In this document: one piece after another, positions 13,301-25,135 of the stretch
Layout: each line of letters opens with the position of its first letter
How positions within the stretch are numbered: position 1 is the stretch's first letter
Source: Stratiolaelaps scimitus
Taxonomy: Eukaryota; Arthropoda; Arachnida; Mesostigmata; Laelapidae
Reading direction: 5' to 3'
NCBI GenBank assembly: GCA_019614645.1
Contig: JABWDB010000005.1
Coordinates: forward strand, 19,333,001-19,397,000
Length of the DNA stretch: 64,000 bases
Translations under genes and position numbers: made by a program
Notes under the pieces: generated by a model
Told to the model about the DNA's origin: nothing
What the model saw: only the letters and a program-made list of their open reading frames with translations
Databases searched by the model: none

Positions 13301-14295
13301 CTTGAGTGAACGGGGAGTCACTTAAGTTTATGAACACCACTGTATTATAAATCCACGTACAATGAACAAACACAGGGGGCGGGGGTTTGTTCAATAAAGT
13401 GCTTATTTGCCTTGACCCCATGGACAGATATCTTCAATCGATACCGATACGAATAACGTCTAACAAATGCAAGTCATAATCACATCAAAGACAATCCGCG
13501 ATATCGACATGAACAATCTATGGAATTGTCTCGAATCGTTTGTTTTACCTCGAAATTCGCCGGCGATCCCGAGTATGGCTGAACGTTGATTCCCCATTGG
13601 GTGGGGTCCAATTCGTACGTTTCGATGGCTCGCTTCTGGCAAAGCAGCTCGATTTCATCAATAAACTCGTTACCTCCATAATACCGTTGACCCGGATAGC
13701 CTTCCGAGTATTTGTTGGTAAGGCAACTGCCGAGGCACTGTGTGACCCCGAGAGAGGTGAAGTTCTCCGAGGCGATCAGTTCAAGGCCGCGCATTTGACG
13801 TCGCTTCTCCTTCTTAATGAGATCGCAAATCTGTCAGATGGAACACGAGAAACAAGACAATCGCTTCTGATTACGAAGGCATTCGTGGAACAATCTCGGA
13901 TCAATGGATCATTTTTTCAGCTCACCACAGCTATACGTTGTACGTACGATGCAGTGGACCTGTCAGACCAGTTAGGATCACATCTTCGATGTCTACATAT
14001 TATTCGAGATTTTGCGAACACTGTGGGAACACATGTCCCGAACAGTTGTTCTCAAAAAGCCCAACCATGAAAATAAATTGAAACAAGCACGACATGCATA
14101 ATTAATAGGCATTAACATTAATAGGGCGTAGACAATAACGTGTCAGCCCACCAGGGATCTCAGCGGGCGAGCTGTATTTCTTGAAACGAAATAAATGAAT
14201 TCAAATACTCATAATAATTTCCGAAACTCGTCGACTCACCTCAGGATCGGCATCGGCCAGCTGAGCACTCAGTTGACAAGACATGTTTCTTCTAC
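10385..14295 (-). CDS. SHMT1: Serine hydroxymethyltransferase (four coding exons)
   Basis: Exons on the minus strand: 14240-14295 (ATG at 14284-14282), 13549-13830, 11610-11866 and 10385-11195. The CDS is 464 aa, close to cytosolic SHMT (human SHMT1 483). It is a PLP enzyme converting serine and tetrahydrofolate to glycine and 5,10-methylene-THF. Landmarks: [10 protein letters not shown] and [15 protein letters not shown] in exon 2, [13 protein letters not shown] across the exon 2/3 junction, [20 protein letters not shown] in exon 3, [14 protein letters not shown] and the PLP-lysine motif TTHKTLRG (Lys about 240) in exon 4, then [16 protein letters not shown]. The first coding exon has its own acceptor (exon edge 14295), so a further upstream exon exists; codons before the ATG are open (R-R-N), so an N-terminally extended, possibly mitochondrial, isoform is conceivable. 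Intron 3 carries a Tc1-like element. Confidence 0.94.
11945..13342 (+). mobile_element. Tc1/mariner-like DNA transposon, near full length, decayed
   Basis: A 1.4-kb element lies inside SHMT coding intron 3. Its ends are inverted repeats of about 30 bp starting CAGTGGTGTT(T/C)ATAAACTT and matching with about one mismatch. TA dinucleotides flank both ends (11943-11944 and 13343-13344), the target duplication of the Tc1/mariner superfamily. It encodes a broken transposase on the plus strand, opposite to SHMT. An internal A-tract of about 19 bases lies near 12512-12530. A shorter relative is at 28237-29277. Confidence 0.88.
12192..13165 (+). pseudogene. Tc1-like transposase pseudogene
   Basis: The N-terminal helix-turn-helix part reads open from 12192 ([19 protein letters not shown], then [18 protein letters not shown]). 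After the A-tract the frame shifts; fragments then include VHIYLKG and, near 12970-13020, a [22 protein letters not shown] stretch matching the LDWPAxSPDLNPIENLWG segment around the last catalytic acidic residue of Tc1 transposases. Several stops and frameshifts interrupt the frame, so this copy cannot encode an active enzyme. Confidence 0.82.
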
Positions 14296-14539
14296 CTGTG
14301 AAAACGCGATAACAAATCATTCATCAGATTGATTTTTATTTGCCTCAGCACCAATTGGCCTATTGCTAGACTAATCAAGGAAACCCGCTAAAAATAACTC
14401 TGCCTGTCCTATATATAAGAAAAGAAATACGAATCTAAACGCATTCAATCGAATTACGTCCACGAGCAAATTTCTCTTTTGATTCAACGATAGTGTTTTG
14501 CACGCCGACACGAGCCTCGCCACATGGGAGTCAGTGTCT

Positions 14540-14547
14540 CTTTTATA
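14540..14547 (-). promoter_or_regulatory. TATA-like box upstream of SHMT (tentative)
   Basis: Read on the minus strand this is TATAAAAG, about 250 bp upstream of the SHMT exon that carries the ATG. That exon begins with a splice acceptor, so a short leader exon between here and 14296 would be needed. It is consistent with a nearby core promoter but rests on the motif alone. Confidence 0.25.
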
Positions 14548-15013
14548 GATTTTAGAGATAGGCGCTGGTGTTTATAAGCAACTTATCTATCATCTGTATG
14601 GGGCGGCCTGAACCCGCAGTGCTGTAATTGCAATGGACTTTGACGTCGCAATCCAGCTTGAACTGGTTGCTCGCGAGATTCACTCCAGTTTCGGGCTGAA
14701 TAAGATCACAGCGAGATACACTTATCTCCACAGTCGACGATTCCCATTAGACGGACCACGTTTAGCTGAGGTCAAAAACCGATTGTAATGTTGCACTGAC
14801 CAGCCATTTGTATATTGTCTTGTTACACTGACATTAAATAAATACTCTATTTATTTGAAAACGTTTTTGGCATCTGTATACGGTCTTTGATGAGACTTTG
14901 TTCGGGAACACTGATAGATACGCTCTCATAGTTATCTAGCAAGGGCGTCCTAACCCAGTCTTCCTTCAAGAAACTGCTAGGAAGTAGTGCTTATTACACA
15001 GAAGAAAATGACC

Positions 15014-15062
15014 ATATACATATATATACATATATATATATATATATGTGTATATATATATG
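15014..15062. repeat. AT microsatellite
   Basis: An imperfect (AT)n tract with CA/TG interruptions, able to fold on itself. There is no gene near it; it lies in the SHMT-HSD17B4 interval. Confidence 0.9.
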
Positions 15063-17170
15063 TCAGTATTCAATACGATATGGACTTAGGTCGAAGGATT
15101 GGACGTCGCGCAGCATATAAGAGCCAAGGTCAGACAGTTAATCGCCTGTAGCTAAGGTCACAGGGTTCATCAGCAGTCATTTTCTATCTATTTTATAGAA
15201 ACCGAGGCGAATCGACCATTACTATATCCGTCTCACAGTCGTTCCCATATGAGACGAATCTGACAACGCCAAGCTCATTCACAACACCAGCAGTAACAGC
15301 ATGAAAAAAAGGAAGTTTGTGGGTCGTGCACAGGGTTGGCTTACAAGTCCATCGAATAATTTGCAAATGTCCAAAATCGGAAAACGGAGAACTCAATTTG
15401 CCACGGGTCGTCTCGGTAATTACCACTAATGACTGGAATCCAATTTAGCCCCGCCGGAGATCCCAGAGCACGGGCCAGCGTGACTGACGAACTTAGCGTA
15501 CGAGTGAATACGGCCATCGTTCTTCACTTCTCCTCTGTTTCTGCTTTTTTTGTTTGTTTTTTTTTGCCTCACCTACGTGCAACCACTATGCACACCTGAT
15601 TGAATGTGCTGAAAATCATACACAACAGATGGGCGTAGCTTTTTTTACAAGGGAAACGAAAGGGTAATGGATGATAGACACTATCAACGTTCTAGACGAA
15701 AGGCAACACATTAATCAGACGAGAGACCAATCCGATCAAGTTGATTCGTCCGATCAGAGATCTAATGAGGTGTGTAAGGAGCACATTCAACAGCAACAAC
15801 ACTCTTAAGCTTGATTTTCCAACACAATGGCGTAGCGATGCTCCAGAGGTCACGTTGTTATAAACTAGTTGTTGCGCGAAGAAGGCAACACACAACAAAT
15901 GCACTTGACCAGCTTCGGTCGACCCAATGAATTGTAGCTGGCGACCGGCCTAAGCCAGTTACGTTCTGATACCGTTATTCCACTGCTCGAAACAGTAAGG
16001 GCCCAACGCTTAGCAAGGGCATAGGTTACACTGTGGCCTTACTTTTGTGTTTGACTGGAACACGACCGAGGGACGGTAGATCTTCTTGCTCTTATTTTGG
16101 CGTCGACTACAAAAAGGAGCCGAACGTGGTCGGTCGAACAGAGGAGACCTCCCGCCGAACTTATCACGTCTTTCAGTCGGGCAAGACGGTAGCCGCACGG
16201 TTTTGAGCAGCGAGGATGAGGGAGTTGGTGCTGATAACATCAATTATCACCTTGATAGACACATAGATAAGCCGATATGATTATGAACAAGAGTGATTAG
16301 ATCATCGTCTTGCCTCGTAGAGAGAGATCTCCTTCGTGAGATAGCGCTCTCCTTCAACTGGCGGTACAAAACACTCACACAGGTAGTTGATGGGAAAGGC
16401 GCAGCCGACACGTACGATGGAGACCGCTTTCCAGGGAAGCGGCCACCGTTAGTGACGACGGCAAAACCGTTCCACTGTAATGACGTCGCATTTACCCATC
16501 ATAGGCAGATGCTGCTAAGTCGTTGTCGAGAGGACGATCGCAATCTAATCACGATGCGATAACATCACAAGTTGATATTGGAACGATAATCAGCGACCGC
16601 GAGATAGTGACAAGAATTAGGGAAATCCTATCGTATAGTGTCGAGTATGGAGAGCTCACCACGAGAGATTCGAACTGACCAAGAACGGGTGTTTCACTCG
16701 ACAAAAAACGGCCCTGTCCACAACGGCGGTGCTCGCAGATGCGTATCGCTGAGACGGGGTTAATGCTCAGTGGCTCTCAAGGCCCAATGTCCCTCAAAAC
16801 AGAATCGGCCGCTGTCGGCCTTGTGGACATCTTTCGAGCGGGTGGCATTCACAGGATATAATTGCGGTTTATACCCAGGCGGACGGCATAATCTCTGAAA
16901 TGTTGTGGCTAACCACAGGGTTTGAAAGTATTCCAGCTCGATGTATCTGAATATATTCGTGCACTCATTCATAGACGAATATAGATCAAAAATAGACAAT
17001 GGTTTTATCTTATTCACTTATGAGTCTTTTGGCTATATTACTTTCAACGCTAGCTCGTGAGATGTTATTAACAATTTCATATAGCATAGGGATCGTGTTC
17101 GTCTTTCCTGTTGAGCTCCTAGTGATTCTTATCATTATTTCGTAGAATGTTTATGCATCAACGAAGTGAT

Positions 17171-17171
17171 A

Positions 17172-17233
<62 letters not shown>
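17171..17233. repeat. Compound (CT)n(AT)n microsatellite
   Basis: A short CT run passes directly into a long nearly pure AT tract with a single GT interruption. It is the longest AT repeat in the window. Confidence 0.92.
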
Positions 17234-17236
<3 letters not shown>

Positions 17237-18639
17237 TCAATATATCTGTATAGTTGAAATATGTTTTAAAGGAAAATTCTATTTAATATAATACGGTAAT
17301 GAAAACTACTCTACTCCTATCTATACTCATATAATGATGATTAAAGACGCTAATAACCGCCCGATATCTCCGATATCAGACAAGCGCTACCTCTTCTAAC
17401 GAGTCGAAAATGATCCCAAATTTGACAGACACCATGTAGACATTCATTGCCTTCATCGGCCGGATAGCTGGGACTGAGTGGGCTTTAATTCGAAACTAAC
17501 TGCGTTCATGAATAAAAAAACAGATTCTCCCCATAACGACACTCGATAGATAGAATTTCCCTCCCGAAAGTAGGTTAGTACACTTGTTCATGGCATACTG
17601 ACAGTATTGCACTAACCTTGTCGGTTTAGCTTTCCCACAGCTGTATGATATATTGCCTAAAATAATAACAAATATAGACAAGACATTAGATTTGGCATAA
17701 TCGTCTCAATTTGGGTCAGCCTCTTTTATCCAGCATACTAAGCGATATTCGATAGATCAGCGGTGTGTAAGTGCACATGACAGCGGGGCATCCACCTCAG
17801 GTCGAAACTATTTAAGAGGTGTTACTTCACAAAGCGTCAAGGAACAATTATCAGATGTTGGATTGGATCTACTAATGCTCCATACATCTTTCACTTCTTC
17901 TATTTGTCCGACCGGAAGACCGATATGGCTACCTTCCAATTATATATTTTAATAATTTATGTAGGTGCGGAGCTGTATGTGTACGCATATGAAAAACTCA
18001 ATATTATATATATTATTGCGCTCAAAGCAAAAAATCTACAAAAAAACACAAATTTTTCGGATTCACCCTTTAACCTATCTAAAGCTGAATCGGCACACAT
18101 TGGCCATGCATCGGCTTTCCTTAGACACCGCCGCTTTTGTCAACAACAGCGATTGTAACCGTCTACATCGATCTACTTTATGATAGCTACTTTAGCCAGG
18201 AGACGGGTAGATATAGGATTCAATCGTCCTTGATATTCTCCCGAAATGATCCTTCAACTCGAATACGAGCCATTCATAACATTACTTGTTCAACAGTGGC
18301 TACGAGACACGATCGATTTCGACAGGGTCACTAAGATTCACTAAGACTAGATTTACTTTTCGGGTAATTAACTTTACTCCTAATCGAGCATTTAAATCAC
18401 TATACACGAATAAAAGTGCGAACGATTCTGTAAGCGCGTAACAACATCGATAACAGTAGATAAAACCTCGCTTCTTATATTGTCAATGGAGGCAGAATTT
18501 ACGTAAAAATCAATGCAACATCTAGTTATATCAATATGATGGGTAATTGGCAATTTCCCTCGAATATTCTCGTCAACATCATCGTTCTCAATGACACTAT
18601 GACAATACTCAAGGATGGCCGACATACGCCCACTAATAC

Positions 18640-18690
18640 AGGTTTTCAGGCTGACTCTCAGCCAACATTTAGCATTCCACGCTAGCGCCC
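18640..18690 (-). repeat. SINE-like 3'-end copy (copy D)
   Basis: A 32-bp stretch containing GGCTGACTCTCAGCC is identical to one at 20384-20415. On the minus strand it reads TAAATGTTGGCTGAGAGTCAGCC, with GCGTGGAATGC before it, matching the plus-strand element near 19470-19690. The hairpin core GGCTGA..TCAGCC is shared by all copies. Probably the 3' part of a dispersed SINE-like family in reverse orientation. Confidence 0.5.
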
Positions 18691-19469
18691 ACTGATAACT
18701 CTGCCAGATTTATTAGCCACAAGCTAAAATGCGGGAAAATATACTGAGTCTTTTTGCTAACGAACCCCTTCGAGTTCATTAACTCTAATTACAGTTTCGA
18801 CACGTCAAGTCACTAAGACAGAGGCAAGGCTTCGAGCACAGGCTTCGTGAGACGATTGTGTTCACAAGCACCAACGTACACGACTAGCGACGACAAGGAA
18901 AATACGACTATGGTAGATTAATGCTGTTTGTGCTAATGCTGCTGTTAGTGGAAACGCAAAAGAGAAAGAACTGAACGTACCAACGGATTGGCTCCAGTGA
19001 CGCCGCGCAGTAACCGACACCCGTGATAAAGGCGGACAAACGCATCCGAACATGCTCGCGCCATGGCGCCAAACGACTTCGAGGGGATATGGTACGAACA
19101 GCTGATTCGAACATTTTCGCAGCCGCCGCCGCTGCCGCCCGGTCCCTTTTGAAGCGATGTTTATGAATTCGTCCGCAGAATTCGTTGGATTCTACCTTGC
19201 ATATTAGCACATTCGATGGCAAAACTATCAGTCAACTGCGGATAAACTTCGCTACTAATTTCCGCTAACAATTCAAGGGACAATCAATTACGATTTAATT
19301 GTTCGTTGATCAGTTCTGCTGCTACTGCTGCCACAGCGCCAAACCAGTTATTATCTTCAAGGGAGAGGATCTTATCTGAGAGTCCACTCCGCTAAATGCA
19401 GCGGGATGGAGCACTTGTATAGTGCATCTGAAACTTCCAGAGCCAAACTGCGAGGTGATGTAGAACGAT

Positions 19470-19690
19470 AGGTATATCGAGCTCGGTGGTGTGGTCCATC
19501 ATTCGTGTGCGCCTTGTAATCGGAGGAGACAGACGTAGGTGCACCGGTTCGATCCCCACCGTTGCACATTTGCATTTAAAGGGTCGGTCTTATGAAGCAA
19601 CGCCGAAAGCAGTTGTACCGTGGACGATAAATGTTGGCTGTAAGTCAGCCCAGATATATATATAGAGAGAGAGGGAGAGAGAAAGAATTA
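19470..19690 (+). repeat. Candidate tRNA-derived SINE with microsatellite tail (copy F)
   Basis: In order it shows a tRNA-like region with GCGCCTTGTAATC and a B-box GGTTCGATCCC, an unrelated body, the 3' core TAAATGTTGGCTGTAAGTCAGCC, and an (AT)n(AG)n tail. The tRNA-like part does not fold as a canonical tRNA (T-stem mismatched), so it is not a functional tRNA gene. tRNA head, body and simple-repeat tail is the organisation of tRNA-derived SINEs; such elements are known from Acari. Exact ends and target duplication are not resolved. Confidence 0.42.
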
Positions 19691-20383
19691 GTCAGGCGAT
19701 AAAATAATTGAAGACACTCATAGAAATGGTGACAAACGATGAAGATTGTCATTTTGAAAGTCTGGTAACAGATAGCACAAGAAATCACCTGTTGCTGATG
19801 GGCTTTTCTGAATTGAAAGAAAGAAAAAAATCAACCTCTTTTCTCATAACCGACTAAACGCATCTATCATCCATAAATGAGAGGTCCACATAGATGAGTC
19901 TGTTTATAGAAAGTCCAGCTGGCCGACTGCCCGGATAAGGTGAAAATATGGGACAAAGATGAATCACGAGGGAAGTAAAAAGAAGTGGACTCATTTTTTT
20001 TTATAGCTGTCTGCCATTTTATAGTGCACGTTCTTTTGTTTTTGATCTAACATCTTAATATCAAAGTTATAATGGAGCTCTAGTGGGCTACATGTGAAAG
20101 AATCAATCGATAAGTTTTCAGATTCAAATTGAGTACTATAGCACAGCAATATATTGGAGCTATAAGTGTTCCCTAACTCTTAGCTAATTGATTATTTGTC
20201 CCGTAGATAGTCTATTGGTGAGTGTATTTGATATCTTAACAGGAGGGACATACGATCTGGGTTGACAACTTGCCAGACGTGGAGGATCTTTGGATTTTTT
20301 TGCTCAATGGATTCTTGCCAGAGATGACGAGGTTGGAAAATAAAGCTCAGGCGGCCCTGGCATGCCCTCTTAGTTATACCCAA

Positions 20384-20425
20384 GGTTTTCAGGCTGACTC
20401 TCAGCCAACATTTAACGTCCTAGTA
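20384..20425 (-). repeat. SINE-like 3'-end copy (copy E)
   Basis: It is identical over 32 bp to copy D at 18640 and continues on the minus strand with AGGACGTTAAATGTTGGCTG, close to GTGGACGATAAATGTTGGCTG in the plus-strand copy F. Three copies within 2 kb, two inverted relative to the third. Confidence 0.5.
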
Positions 20426-20559
20426 ATACCTAAAGGTTCCGATCCAAGGCCGGTGACATCGGAGAACAGCCGAGGGACATGTCAAAGAATATCGTAGTCT
20501 CTACCATTTACTGATAGTATTTTCATTGATTTATGATATTTACTGGTAACAGAGACGTA

Positions 20560-20612
20560 CCGAGGCCTGTCGCATATGGCAACAACTGAGAGTCAGCTAA
20601 CAAAACATGGTA
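20560..20612 (+). repeat. Diverged copy of a short palindromic repeat
   Basis: The order GAGGCCTGTC, then AACAACTGAGAGTCAGCT, then ACAAAACA parallels the 61-bp insertion at 33707-33767 and its inverted relative at 43448-43508, at lower identity. It directly precedes an (AT)n tract (20611-20624). Confidence 0.4.
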
Positions 20613-23600
20613 TATATATATATATGTTCGATTAAGACCATTTATTCTATTTTCTCGCGATCAACTTTCGTTAATACGCTCGTGGTGGCGCCATCTGTGG
20701 CCTCTCCGGGAAGCTTTTGCTCTGAACCTCTTTTTGACAGGTAACGCAACGAGTGAGAAAGGGGACACTCACTGGCGGAGCACTGTACCACCTCTCTGCT
20801 TTCTACTATGAGGGCCGCTCCAATAGCAAGACCGAAGAACTGTAGTGCCTGTGCTTGTGTCTCCGCTGGCGAATGAAGAAGATTTGTGAGCGCCGACAAC
20901 TCAACACATCGAAGACGAAGTAGTCATCGAAGTCTACCGTCAACGAAGTTTAATCAGCAGGTAAGCGAGAATTCCGGCGACGTCCTATTTGGAAACTGTT
21001 CAATTGCACTTGATTAGTGAGTGAGTGTTATCCTACCGTTGTTTTTAGACAAAGGCAAAACTGCCCGCTGTTGTTCGAATCGTCTCAGGCTCTCCCATAC
21101 AAGTCGTTGTGACAGCGAGGTCGATCTATAAACTGACCGAGAGATAGGCGAACAGAAGCGGATGAACTTCGTCGAAGTCAACGGGCAACAGTGTAATCAA
21201 GCATTTCTCAGGAGCAACGTGCAATTGTCAGTTAGAACATGTTCCATTCGGAATTTAAGATAGACAGCTGAGGAAGCAGTTGAGGAAAGCGATCTTCGAA
21301 CGAAGGATCCTGAGTTCCCTTGAGCTGCTGACGCCAGAACGCCTACACGGACTGACAGACAAAGTAGCCTTCAACGTTCTGACGGATTTGGTCACTGTTC
21401 TATCTGTTTGTCATCTAGCGTGATTGGGACAACCGAAGGGAAGTCCTTCACCTTTGCCGTTGACCGTATTGTTGATGCCTCTGCTGCTGCTGCTGCTATT
21501 GCTGACATCCTGGTCAAGGCAGAGCAGCGGTTCTGCATCGGCATCACCGTGTAGAATTTTGAAAGTCACTGTTTTCGTGTGAGTCTCGTGCCAGTGTATT
21601 CTGTGTGTGGCAATGGTCGCTCCCAGTATCCCATTTGGTTCGTGATTTTTTTCATTCTGCCGTTCGTGCTAGATTGTGCAATGATGATTGCCGGTTATCT
21701 GCATTAGCCGGTATCAAGTCGCCCATCCTGGTTGTGGCATCAGGCGGTGAGGGATAACCGTGTAGACAGATACAGCTTAATGGACAGCCACTTCTACCAA
21801 CCAGAACGCATCGGCACACACACTCAAACAGGAATCGAATGTCATCATTATCGTTGGACCTGTGATGGCGTCTTTGTGCGTTCAAATAACCCCTGGTTAG
21901 AGTAGAGCGAGGAGACCCATCCGCACAGCTTTGCCCGTCGAAATCCCTGCTAGCTCGACTCATGCCGCCCATGACAGGCGACGCGGACAAAGCGATAGTA
22001 GACAAAGCTGAGAGTGCTGCCCGTCCCCCGCCCCACATGCTGTTGATGCACATTGAACAGAGAGACACTGCTGGCAGTGGGGCAGATAGAAAAACAAGCG
22101 AAGAACCTGCCTTCTCGACGGACGGACGGACGTAGGCTCGCAATCATTCACGAGTTGTCGCTTATTCTGCGCCTCCTTTAATACAGACGATAGCACATCA
22201 CAAGGTAAAGGCGGCGAAATGCTGCAATCGCTATACTCCAAATGTGTGTTAATGCATAATCATTAGCTGCAATATGGACATGATGAGCTATTTTTTTTTT
22301 TTGGTTTTGTTACCCCTCAGTTTCTCCTTCAACAGCTGTGTAATCTATTTGATTTTTATTATCCAAGTAGAATATATCTATTTTTCCCTTGTATACAATC
22401 AAAGTTTGCCTTACAATTTTCAGGTCAACACGGCAAAAGCAATTGCATTTTGCAAATAAAGGTTTAAAATCCATAAATGTCTTGAGCTATGCTTACGATC
22501 TGTGCGATGAAACTCATTGAGTGGCCATACACACTAGGGTGATGTTATATCTGCGTCATGTGCACCTCATCCGGTGTCCGGGCGCCATCTCAACGCGGAG
22601 GACAATTGTCGGGTGAACGGATGACAAACACTTATCTGACAGTTGAAGTAAATAGACTTTCTTTCTTTCCTTCAATAAACAGCTGGGCCTGCGCGTGAGA
22701 CTAGCAAGCCATAGATATTGCCGGTTAACGAAACATCAGCTAGCTTTGACATGAGTGATATAAGGGGTAGAGTCAGAGAAGTTTTGTCCATTGCTCTCTG
22801 AAATACGTCACCTGGTGGCGGGATTCAACCGAACGCTGAGCGTCGAACTCGACCGAATGTTGAATTTCATTTAATTCTTTTTGTCGAAAAAGGAATTCAT
22901 CTATTTGTTAAGCATTGCTTATTCAAGCACTGAGCCAGAACGCGATGGTGCAGCGAGCTGATCAGCAGTTTGATTCAGTGTTGCCAGAAGGAAGTTTATG
23001 TGAAATTGTAGGGACGCCTTCGCTAGAGCAAATAGCCCTTTGGGTGAGGATAAGTTCGACTTGGAGTCTCCATAAAAAGGAATAGTTATTTCGTTAAATT
23101 GGTATCAGATCTAGTACATATTAATTGATAAACTTAAACTTTATAATATCTAGACCCTGTAATAATTGCATTTATTGTTTTATAAATAGAAACGGTTTGT
23201 CCACTTCAGAGCAATGTACACACTAATCGGCACAAGGAAGTTGAATTCAATTGAACGAAATTCGCCAATATGAACTTCTTTCCGCGACCTGAGTCATCTG
23301 GTATATTGAAAAATCATTCTGTCGTTCGTGACTGTCAAAAGAAATAGCTGACGAGTCCAAGAGCAAGAAATGGATTCCGATATATCCGACAAGCAGACTG
23401 TATCACAGGAAGAGCGAGAGGCAATAATATAGGAAGATAGAGAGTGTCGACAAGGGTTGCGTACCGCAGTGGTGCTTGCATAAACAAACGCTTGACATCT
23501 ATGGCAATGCAGTTACCATATAAAAAATGGAGTTCACAAGTTACATAGAGCAGATGCAATTTGCTCGAAAAGAACTTTACCCTTCCCGAATCGATAACAC

Positions 23601-25135
23601 CAATGATCGTAGCACTGTTGGCAATGCCAGTCGGCTATGTGGTTGACACTTCGCGGCCACTGATTAAAATGGTCTTACACTTTCACGGTGTTCTTGTATC
23701 ATCTGGGTCATTGAAGTAGCTACGTGTGGCATTTTAAATTAACATCACTTGACTGATTATTCTTAAGTGTACAATATTTATTGACATAATAAGTTTTATC
23801 GCAACCCGTCCCCATCAGCGGAATGACAGACTTCCTTCCGAAAGCAGAGCTGTCTTCAACCCTCATACGACTGACTGTGTGTGTTTGTTGACAGCGTGTT
23901 AGTACCACACATCGCTTCGGTTGTGGCTGGGACACGCGGATTGACAGTTGTGGTTACCGACTTGTATTGTTATTGATGCCTGTTAGTGATATCGAACCAC
24001 CCGCTAATTCTCGTTATTAATCAGCTCGCAATTGTACCAGCAGTGAGCCTTACTATAAATTGATTAGGATGGTGCTATCCTCAACGTTGTGTTGTGATCA
24101 TCTCGAGTCCAATGGTGCCTGGATCATACGATTGGTATTGAGGGAGATTAATAAGCCACCAGATGTTCCTGATGGACCGTTAAGCCGCTGTCAAACGAAA
24201 GGGCCTTTGTTTTCGTCTCGTTCGGTGGCAGCAAGGAAAGTTCTCTCCCCGAACGATTCCAGTTTTGACACTGTGGTACTCGTAGTTGCACTCAACCGCC
24301 CTCTCATAGAGGAACTTCCAACGGGTCCTCGTATTGGGCAAGTGGGAGATACAGGAGACGCGTCTACTCGTTCGACGTCTGGTTGAGCAAAGGTCGTTGT
24401 ACTCGCCATGCCGGAACTATCATTATCACCAACATCTGTTCCTCTCAATCGCACCATTTTGTGTCCAGCGGAGTGTCTAAAAGCTGGTCAGTTATAGTTT
24501 AGCCTGTGAGTGTGCATCTCAGTGAGTAGTGCATTGATGTGAACTGAGGATTCACTGTTTGATCGAAGAACATTCAAGTGTGCGCTCGTATCTAGGGCCG
24601 TTTGTTTAGGGTGTTCGGTAACCCTTTCTGGACGGACTAAACGATTGACCCAGCCGTCAAAACGTGTCAACTTTATATTGTACTTGTGTGTATATGCCTT
24701 AGTTAGAAGTGACAAAAAAAAACAAATCATTCCATGGATTGAAGCACGTGTTATTTTGCGTCACAACGTGTGGTTTCCGATCCGCCGGCAAAAACCTGCT
24801 ATAGGCTTCTGTGTTCCTATTTGAATTCATTTAGATCCAGCTAGAGCGCGCTGCCTTCAAGGCTCTGAACTCTGTATGACGGGACAAAATTAGTCACCAA
24901 GATCAATTAGTCACGTATACTAAACATGCAATATGCAGGCTAGCAAATCATCAAGACAACGTCTTCCTCTGTTAGATAGCATCGCGTTAATTAAATATGT
25001 CTCTATTGTGCAATCTATTGAGAAAGCAGCCATTTGATGGAAGTGGGACAATCAATTTGGATTTAGGCCAGGTACCATTCTAGGTTACTTCGCCAGTGTT
25101 TCACTAACAAATTCATTTTCCTTTGCAGAGGAACG

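Larger units (their letters stand above)
14548..25128. other. Divergent intergenic interval with repeats, no gene recognised
   Basis: SHMT (-) and HSD17B4 (+) diverge from this 10.6-kb stretch. It holds AT microsatellites (15014-15062, 17171-17233), SINE-like copies (18640-18690, 19470-19690, 20384-20425) and a short dispersed repeat (20560-20612). ORFs such as 21652-22143 (-, 163 codons) and 18908-19222 (-) match nothing I know. A good donor (CAG/GTAAGC) after 20960 could end a non-coding first exon of HSD17B4, whose start exon begins with an acceptor at 25128/25129; this link is a guess. Confidence 0.45.

Noticed and set aside
18908..19222. Minus-strand ORF with poly-Ala and Arg-rich N-terminus ending near a GTACGT donor, considered as a mitochondrial leader for SHMT
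   Set aside because: Joining it to the SHMT start exon at 14295 gives an in-frame TAG, so it cannot be a coding leader in that frame.
19480..19565. Possible tRNA gene (B-box GGTTCGATCCC, CTTGTAA anticodon-like loop)
   Set aside because: The T-stem pairs only two bases, the anticodon stem does not close, and no acceptor stem pairs with the 3' side; better explained as a SINE head.
21652..22143. 163-codon minus-strand ORF
   Set aside because: No recognisable motif, mixed composition, overlapping ORFs in other frames, and no partner exons.
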